The notes under the pieces were generated by a model. It searched no databases. It was not told where the DNA came from and worked only from the letters and a program-made list of their open reading frames with translations. Below are positions 55,826 through 64,000 of a stretch of DNA of 64,000 nucleotides, piece after piece. Origin of the DNA: Paragonimus skrjabini miyazakii (Eukaryota > Platyhelminthes > Trematoda > Plagiorchiida > Troglotrematidae); the NCBI GenBank assembly GCA_014338405.1, contig JTDE01001334.1, forward strand, positions 14,736-78,735. The letters are read 5' to 3'. Made by a program: the position numbers and the translations under genes. Positions within the stretch are counted from its first letter, which is position 1, and every line of letters starts with the position of its first letter.

Positions 55826-58660
55826 TAACTTTAGTTAACCAGTCTCTCCATCACTCACTGGAAATTGTTATACCACTGTCGGCTGATGCAAGCGACTTAA
55901 CCACGTAGTCTATTTTAATCTACCATCGATTCGATATCGATGCTGTTCTACACTAGAAAAAGTAAATCTCAGTCGCGCATTACCGACCTCTACTGGTCTT
56001 TCATTCCTTCCTTCGTTTGCGCGCACACAACATTTTAATCTCCACCCTTCATTTTTGCTGGAACTCGAATGGTGAACGAGTGTTTTTCTACGTGGTCTGT
56101 CTCCAGATTTCTTCCCCCATGTGAATCAGCCAATAGAATCACAGTGAACAGGCCTAATGCGCTTTGCCCACCACGAGTGCGTCGACCCGTCGACCAACCA
56201 GAATTAAGAATTTGTCGCTGTTCGATTAATGCTCAGCTTGACCTAAACACTTCCCTCTCGTTCATACTAAAATGTGTATTCACAAAACACTTTTAGACAG
56301 AATATAGGGGCAATACATAACATTGATCATTACTAACTTGTGCGGCGCATAGTAGCATATGGTTTCATAACTACAAACAAAACAAACGAAAATATTTCTG
56401 CTGTGGACTATTAGCAGAAACTTCACAGACTGAAAGCCATGGTTGACGACTGGGTCATTAAAACCATGTACGCGACAAAGCGTAGACGTAAGAACCCAAA
56501 AAGGTAAGCAGTAAATTTTATCCATACCCTACTATTGTCTTAACCTTGTGTGTCATTGATAAAAATGAATTGTGGCGCTCATCTCCATGGCTCCGTAAGT
56601 TTGCTTGTTTATTCCAATAGAGATTGGAATACTTTACGTCTCTGGCTGTCATTTTTTATAAGTGAGAAGTTGATGTGTTTTATTCTGTTACTGAGGCTAC
56701 AAATTCTCTATACACTTTTCAATAGTTATGCTACGTCGGTCATGCCCCCGATTCCTGGCTAGGTTTGAATTAAGTTCGTCAGACCTCTTTGGACAGAAGT
56801 GACATTTCAACTTAAAACATGGTCGGTTGACCAACCAGTGGAGGAAGACGAACAGTTTGTTAGATTTTCACATGACAGTCCCACAAGTGCATCTGACTGT
56901 TGAAACTGATGGTTCGAATCAAGATATATACAACCGTAACAGTTAATCGTCACGATCATTCGATTCAACATCTGCAGAAACAGCTTACGGCAAAATCCGA
57001 TGATACTTAGAAACCGTTAACAAATCTATTGTTCCGCGTGATTATTCAATACAGTATGAGTCACCACGTTTTACTGTCCGCAGTGACATGGTTAGCAGAG
57101 GTGTGATTATATAAAACTATTTTTGCTTCCAAACTAAGCTCAACTGCATTGTATTATGCTCAATCAAGAAAAAAGAGTGATTGATGCTGTTCACATGACG
57201 GTAACAACATGAAAAGTATCGTCTACAATCAGCCTTTTTGGTAGAGAGCCTTGTATAGGATGTTTTAAATATTTTTCTAAGATGTTTTACGAAATTGAAG
57301 ATCAAGCGCACGTAATCAGTTTTGGTTTGAAAACGCATGCTAAACTAGTTCGTAATGAATGAATAAGGAACTGATATCTTCAGTTTTGATAGATCAATTG
57401 TAAACAGCCTCTATTCTCATGGTGATTAACAAAGCTGAGGACAACACATCACAGAATATAACTGGAATATGAAATGTTTTTTTTATCAGGTGGTATGAAG
57501 TCAGTGGAGTAGTGCTCAGTCTTACGAATGAGCTCTGACAACAACAGAACTCAAGTAGTGTAAACCTTTATTAATTGGGCTATCTAAACTAACTTCTGAA
57601 ATCGAAACCTACGAAGCATTGTAGACTGCACTCAACTTGTAATAAGGTTGAATTTTTAATGAATTAACTGATATTTGAATCCTATTTTTGAAAGATACTC
57701 AACACATTTTTACTCAAACGTATAATGTAACATATACAGTTGTTTAATCGTGCTGTCGCTTATTACCGGTCTACCTCGTCAATCGAATTAAGTATCTTAT
57801 CGACAGCTCAATTTTCATGATACCGCTCAATGGATTTTGTATTTGTGCTCTGTGATGAGGGTAATATTATTACACTATACAACATTTTTAACGGATTTGA
57901 TGTGAACACAAATTTTCAGTAAGTAAAAATGAAGTCCTCTTTTTGAATGGCGGATCAGAAGGTTTTACGCATTCCTTGAATGGAAAGGTCCTTAACAGAG
58001 TAGCTTCTATAAACGAAATAGCTTCTAAGGGATACTGCGAAATAATTGATTAGTTTCAGTTTATGGATCTAAAGTTAGGACGCAGAGTTTGTTGCACAAG
58101 CTAGAAATTGATGTCCACTTCGTGAATTTTTACGACTAAACATCCAGTTTGAGTTTTTAATCCGGTGCAATCCATAAGTTTTTTAAATGCGACTTGGTCA
58201 TTAATTGTAACACATGTTGCTAATATTTTACACCTTACAAATGATCGAAAAAATTAAACTAGTACGGTACCCCCCCGGAATATTTTGGGTATATCTGATC
58301 ATACTACATGCTGGACTAAAAATGGATGACGGGAGTGGGACATTTGACAAACGTGATTGTAGGGACAAGATGCTAACAAATGTAGAAGGCCATACAATTA
58401 GAGAGATAACAGTGGGCTAATTGAAAATCGCATTGTGAATTGTGTAAAATGACTGTTTCATACAAAATCAGCCTGACCAGTTGAAACCATATGGATCCAA
58501 TATCCAACATTTTTAAGTTTACCCGAGGGCTTACAGAAACAATATCCCATATAGAACGTGCTGGATACGCGTAATACGTCATACCACAACAATATCAAGG
58601 AGTTAGAGGACAAGATGAAGTCAATAGGATGGAAATTATCTAAACACAATCTATCTTATT
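55826..58660. other. intergenic stretch
   Basis: Open frames at 56,069-56,296 (plus) and 56,280-56,525 (minus) are short and unrecognised. No repeats or RNA genes were identified. Confidence 0.4.
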
Positions 58661-58669
58661 CTTTTAGGG

Positions 58670-59180
58670 TGTAGAGTTCCTGAACGATGTTTTTGTTAAC
58701 CAGCGATACATGATAACCCTCGACATAACTTCGCTATTCACAACTGCCCCGTTGATGCAGACAACAGTTCGTTTGGCCAGATAGAAAAACCAGAAGACAC
58801 ATTTGTGGTACAGAAACCAGACTTAAGGAAACTACTTCTACGGTATACTTTTAATGTCCAGTTTATGTTTAACGGCCAGCTTACCAACAATCGGATGATG
58901 TAGTCCATTGCTGGCGAACGTATTAATGAATATAATGGAGTTAGAACTTCAGCTAATCATTCAACGTTCTCTTTTGAACCACTGGTATGTTGACGACGTA
59001 CTTGTTGTTGTACTAGCATACAATGATCTGTCATCTATACTTCAGTTTTTCAAGACTCTTCACTCCAATCCGTCTAGGAGAAGGAGTCGAGTAATACATT
59101 CCACTTTTCAGATATCAAATTAACCAGAGGTCGTGACAGCACAGTAGGTAGATCGGTATGCTGTAAAACACCGTGAACAG
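58670..59180 (+). pseudogene. Penelope-like retroelement fragment 4 (reverse transcriptase)
   Basis: On the plus strand LDITSLFTTAPLMQTTVRLA (RT motif A region, from about 58,718) is followed after stops and frameshifts by LLANVLMNIMELELQ, then LLNHWYVDDVLVVV with the catalytic YVDD box intact at 58,986-58,997, and SSILQFFKTLHSNPS. The order and wording match Penelope RTs. Reading frame is broken at least three times, so it is dead. Sequence to about 59,300 may be a further decayed continuation. Confidence 0.75.
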
Positions 59181-61600
59181 GTAAGAAAACTAACCTCAAC
59201 AGTTTCGCACCCATCCAGCATAATGAAATCCTGCTAATTTTCTGGCATCTTGAACAAAATATGTGATTAGATAAAGTAAGAACAGAAGATTCAAAACCTA
59301 TCGCCAGAAATTAGCTATCAGGGACAATTAATCATTTCGAATGTGATACCCACAATTTCACGTACAGTAAGGCACACCACTAGTTGGAAGTGGTTCTTAT
59401 AAACCTTGGGCTTGGTGAGGATACTGTAGTAAACCAACCTGACTGCTGCGTTCACCGATCGCCCAAATGTATCTTTCCGGTGGCAGCCTAGTTCACTGTA
59501 ATACCGATGTTCAGACGGAACCCCAAAGACAAACCAATTTTTCTTGATTAGCCAATACTCAGGTATTCATCGTTTCATTTTGCTCTCGCAAACCAGATGT
59601 TAGCTTCGGGGATAGCCGCTTTTCGCAAAGAATCAAGGACTGCTATTCAAAATTGGTCAGAACCGATTGATGTAAAATAATTAGTAGCACCACTGTCGCC
59701 CATATCGTCGACACCACCCATCGTATAAGTAACACACTCAAATTATTGATAGGTAGTATGGTATAATTTAAAAAAGATTTGCGAAAAATTTGGGCCTCGA
59801 CTAGATTTGAATCTTCGATAAAGAAAACATACACAGACGCAACCAGCACTGTGCCAAGTGACCTGTCAAACCTCGCAGAAAGCTCAGAACCTTCACATTT
59901 GAACTCACCCGTGTAACTAATTGTGCCTTACGGAACCCACAAAATATTCTAGGCAGAATGTCTAGAACAGGTCACGGGGAAATCTACACATGCATCCGAT
60001 GAGTACTGACACTGCATTGGTGACAAGTAGTGCGGCAAATTTGCTCATTTAGAAGAGACATACATACGAGTAGTTTATACTATTCTATAGATCTGCCATC
60101 GATCCACCTAAGGCAAATTGCCAGCGCATTTTAACGACTGCTGGATTCACCACAATCCAACTCAACAACTTTAACCTGTGCACCCATTAAAAAATCATTT
60201 ATGTTTGCTAGTTTCCTCTCCACAGATCAGTCATAAATAAGCTCACCACACAGGAATATTTAATACTGACTTAGCGACGTAACGTTCATTACAGTTCTAT
60301 CCAATTGTATGGCGTTTAATGTTTGACTTTTATCACAAGTTAACAATAATTTCATGACATTCGCTGTTGTCTGATGGCACTTTCTGATCAAATCCTTATA
60401 GATATATTCGTCTGAGAAACAATTATTGAAACACATTGTTCATGGTATTGCTATTTTATACACACCCATTCTCTCAAAATGATCTCAAGGGTTAATCACC
60501 AAATGCATCATAACTGTGGAGTTACTAAGGCGATAAAAGCATGGTATATAGGAGATTATAGTCTAACACTATCATGCAGTATATTTACAATCTTGTGGAC
60601 AAATCTCAAAGCTATCTTAGTCAACTGCAGTGTGGGAATAGGGTGTTTCCCAAATATGAAGCTTTCGTTTCACTTTATGTTTGCACACGTTAAGTTTATG
60701 ATTACAGGAGTACAAACAAAAAACGTATCATTTCCTTCAGTTTTGAAAGTCGGGTGAGTCAACAATAGGAGATTTTTCAAAAACTTGTCCAAAACTGACG
60801 GTATATGCATACGTTACCAAGCACGTTCCAACAAGGTAAAATCCTGTCAAAATAATCCATATACAGGCGGGGTGACAGTCTGTATAACGTGACTAGTTTC
60901 TATTCATATTAAAATATAATATAGCAGCATATTTGTATTCATTCCATGTATTACTAAAAAATGGTATGAATAACACCCGTTTGTCGGTATATTTTGAACG
61001 GTCTTCACAGTCGTCTTACGTACACGCATTTTGAAATTCAATCGTTACTAAATCATGTGAATACCTGGACATCACCCTGATCTAGCATCAATAGATCATA
61101 CATCTAAAACTGCTGAATTAATATACTTCTAGTTTGTCAATTTGAATGAGTGATATTATGCATAGTAGGCATGTAAACTGGTGGGCAGTTAATTCTCCAC
61201 TTTAGTTAAAGGCATAAACCGATAAACTTCAAGGAACTGACGAAAATTAAACAAATTATTTACATTCGACCACATAATCCAGAGTGGAGAGTCATGCATT
61301 CATGTGGAAGTGAGAGATACAACTCTGAATTTCATGCATGAAACAGCTGGGAAGATTATTCATAAAACCATACGTTCAGATTCTACATATACTGCATTTT
61401 TAAGCAAATCAAGAAAAGTGTTTCGAAAAGGTGCAACTGCGAATACCAACGAAACAAACGTCAACAAACTAGCAGCTCGATCGAATGAGCAAACCGTAAT
61501 AAGTGACAGGTTCAACTTACATTGCAAATCGTATTAAATCTAGTTTCAACTATATTTCATTTCGACCCCCTTCATCACAGACTACTTCAACATTTAGCGC
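59181..61600. other. intergenic stretch with one exon-like segment
   Basis: At 60,709-60,755, TTTATGATTACAG precedes GVQTKNVSFPSVLKV and donor CGG|GTGAGT, an exon-like 48 bases at the end of a 92-codon open frame. No neighbouring exons were found. Nothing else is supported here. Confidence 0.3.
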
Positions 61601-61609
61601 TAAAAAGGT

Positions 61610-61720
61610 GTAGTCTTTGTGTTACAACTCGTCAATAGTGCATATCCTTGTTGTGACTAGCGGTTGAAATCTAGTTCGACTGTTCATAAGGAAATCGCAT
61701 TCATCACTTTATCACGGATC
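61610..61720. repeat. dispersed repeat family B, copy 3 (partial)
   Basis: Begins TTACAACTCGTCAATAGTGC and ATATCCTTGTTGTGAC, matching the first part of copy 1 (34.49-34.59 kb). Similarity is lost after about 100 bases, so it is a truncated copy. Confidence 0.5.
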
Positions 61721-64000
61721 CCAGGATCAGCTGAAGATGTCCATTGATTTGTGTGATCTCGGTTTGAGTTAAAATTATCGATCGCGTGGTCATCGAACGC
61801 AGTTACCAGGATAGTTACTGTGTTTCTGTCTGAGGGTTTAAGGCAACTCATGCCGTAGCCACAAACAAATGTGTCTTTACCCGTGGATTTTATCACTTGG
61901 CCGTATCAACTGTGAGAAAAATGAAACTGTAGTGGGCAAAGATGAGAAAGTGAACGGGATTCATATCCTTGTCGCGGTAAGAATATGCACTACCGATGAA
62001 CTTTGCCAAGGGCAATAACCAGATCTTTTCCTGTTTTAGTTGAACAGTGCTCACTGGAAAGCTATATCTGAATGCAAAAGCAGTTATAAACCATGGGAGA
62101 TTTTTAGATTGCATCAACCAAAAGCAGGGCACTAAGCGGTAAGTGGTATTCATGAAGCACGGAGCGTACGATATCCAAATAATAGTCTGCACTATTCCAT
62201 CACAGTTGCAGAGCGACAACGTGTAAATTAGCTTCTCTCTTTTCCCTGGTAATGTCCGATAGTGAAGCTGCTTGACAACAATTTTGCAATTAACAATTGT
62301 ACAACTATTGAAACATGAACCCTGGTGCCTAGGCTATCTTCTACAAACTCCCGATATGGTCCAGACAATCGGCTGTGTAATTCCACCACAGTCATATCTG
62401 AACAAAGTTGATCGTGCAATCGGACTAATAGGTGAGCGAGAAATTAACATTTTAACAAGTTCCTTCTCCAACCTACCGCTACTTTACAGATAGGTAATAA
62501 GTAACACCCGTTAGGAAGAAATCAAATGATCATTTGGTCTGTTCTCATACCGATTATGACTAGTTATGTACGGTTATTATGAAACCGACCATTTTTCACG
62601 AAGAACAGAAGACAAGTAATCACAAACACGCTCCTCACCCAAGATGGGGATTAGTTTTTCGAAATGTCAACTTGTACGAACATTAAACAGTAGAGATTTA
62701 AAATGCGCTGTCAATTAACGTAGTTGCACTCGCCTCGTCTGTGCTTTCTATATATTTCTCACTGGCTTAAGTCTAGCCGAATCTCAGCTGTTTAACAACT
62801 AGGTCTGTCTTAACCCAAGGAAGTTACCAAATGACCTGTTAGCATTACATTTTTAAATGAGGTTGGAAGAATATTTTATCAAGTGTAAGTTACTTTGGAC
62901 TAGTATAAATAGTCAATCTTATTGTTCATAAACAGTAATCGGTCACAACATTGGTTCGCATAGGTACAAGATATCGTACAAGATATCTTACATGCTACTA
63001 CCGATCTTTTAGAAAAAAGTACATTACTTCGATTGGCCGTGAAATGCTTCGCAGACGGGGTTGTTAATTTTCGTACATTTACTTGGTCAGCGCCTCGTGA
63101 AATTTGGAAAATCGGTCATGTCTCGGCTAGCATGAAGAGGATACAAATTTCATCGGTAGCTTTAAGTTATTCTGCCCTGTAAACTAACGTTTTCAAGTGG
63201 GAAAAACCTTATCTGCTCTCGCTTAGTAACAAACAATATATTGTTGTCTTTTAACATATGCACAACAGTTATAAAATAACTTAAAAAAAGGTTTTTACCT
63301 TGTCCTAATGAAAGTTCTCCCAGTCACTGATAAACAATAACCCCTTTGGTTCGCATTGGCGCCAGAAGGCAATCGAAGAACAATTAAGCTCTCTACACTC
63401 ACGGGTCGCTTGATGCAATTCCTCGATAGTTTGTCTCATTCAACACTAAACCTCGTCTCATACTGTGGACCCTAAATCCATTTGAAAAATCATAGAACAG
63501 ATGGCCCCCACTATTCGATACTATCAGTTGCTCTCTACCTTTCTCGTAGGATGAAAAATTGACCGTTACAAGCGATTGAGTATAGAACGCCGTGTCAATC
63601 TGGGCGGGGCCCTATGCAAAGGGAACTAATAAGCGAGAGGGTTGGCTGGGTTAGGGTAAACTTGTCACATGTAAGGCGCGTGCCGAATGTCAGTGTGGCT
63701 AAGCTGCGAGTCAATTGTTCTAGCAAGATCTAAAGTGAGTATGCGACAGATGTAGCTGCGTCAACCGTGGTTGATGTTATGCTCAGATATCATTCACGCT
63801 TATGGACTTAATCTTTTGAAGTCATCGGCAAGATTTACTACTTATATGTCTCGCAGTATTCCCGAACACTATTTAGTCAACAGGAGTTATATATATATAT
63901 ATTTGTAGTGACTTCACGGTTAAAACTGTTGCGGGAGACTGTACTTCATAGATATACTTTGTATAAACAGCGAAAGTCAGTTAACTTGACCTTCATTTAG
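61721..64000. other. intergenic stretch to the end of the window
   Basis: Open frames on both strands (61,893-62,219 minus; 62,272-62,493 plus) are unsupported. An (AT)n run lies at 63,887-63,902. A GC-richer stretch at 63.59-63.70 kb shows no recognised content. Confidence 0.4.

Overview
This 64 kb window is eukaryotic and gene-poor. It looks like a parasitic flatworm, most likely a trematode. That reading rests on widely spaced small exons with GT/AG boundaries, kilobase introns, AT-rich non-coding DNA, several decayed Penelope-like retroelements with GIY-YIG domains, a LINE, and a tRNA-derived SINE. Species cannot be determined. No operons, rRNA or CRISPR were seen. Everything here comes from reading the sequence; no database search was run.

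The main gene is a plus-strand member of the MYT1/ST18 (neural zinc finger) transcription-factor family. I assemble 11 exons between 3,587 and 48,835. All splice phases agree, giving a 953-residue product. Exons 3-6 encode two CCHC fingers of the Myt1 type (C-x4-C-x12-H-x5-C). Exon 7 (1,042 nt) encodes a Pro/Ser-rich region with a PIDLS motif, the classic shape of a CtBP co-repressor docking site. Exons 8-10 encode polar Ser/Thr/Asn-rich sequence. Exons 3-6 are near certain, 2 and 7-9 likely, 1, 10 and 11 tentative. Each finger is built from a 91-nt core exon plus a small tail exon, with the same phases both times, which points to duplication of an exon pair.

Layout. 1-3.5 kb: upstream flank with a SINE (2.17-2.33 kb) and a possible minus-strand exon (2,629-2,930). 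3.6-4.6 kb: exons 1-3. 4.6-8.4 kb: intron 3 with a minus-strand Penelope fragment. 8.4-24.6 kb: exons 4-7 separated by long introns; intron 5 holds an inverted SINE composite. 24.6-29.1 kb: intron 7 with two further Penelope remnants, one keeping a CCAAT/TATA promoter-like block and a hammerhead-like motif. 29.1-31.3 kb: exons 8-10. 31.3-48.7 kb: a very long putative last intron with dispersed repeats, a degenerate minus-strand LINE (about 38.1-40.9 kb) and a foldback. 48.7-48.9 kb: putative terminal exon and poly(A) signal. 48.9-64 kb: apparently non-coding DNA with another Penelope fragment (58.7-59.2 kb) and dispersed repeats.
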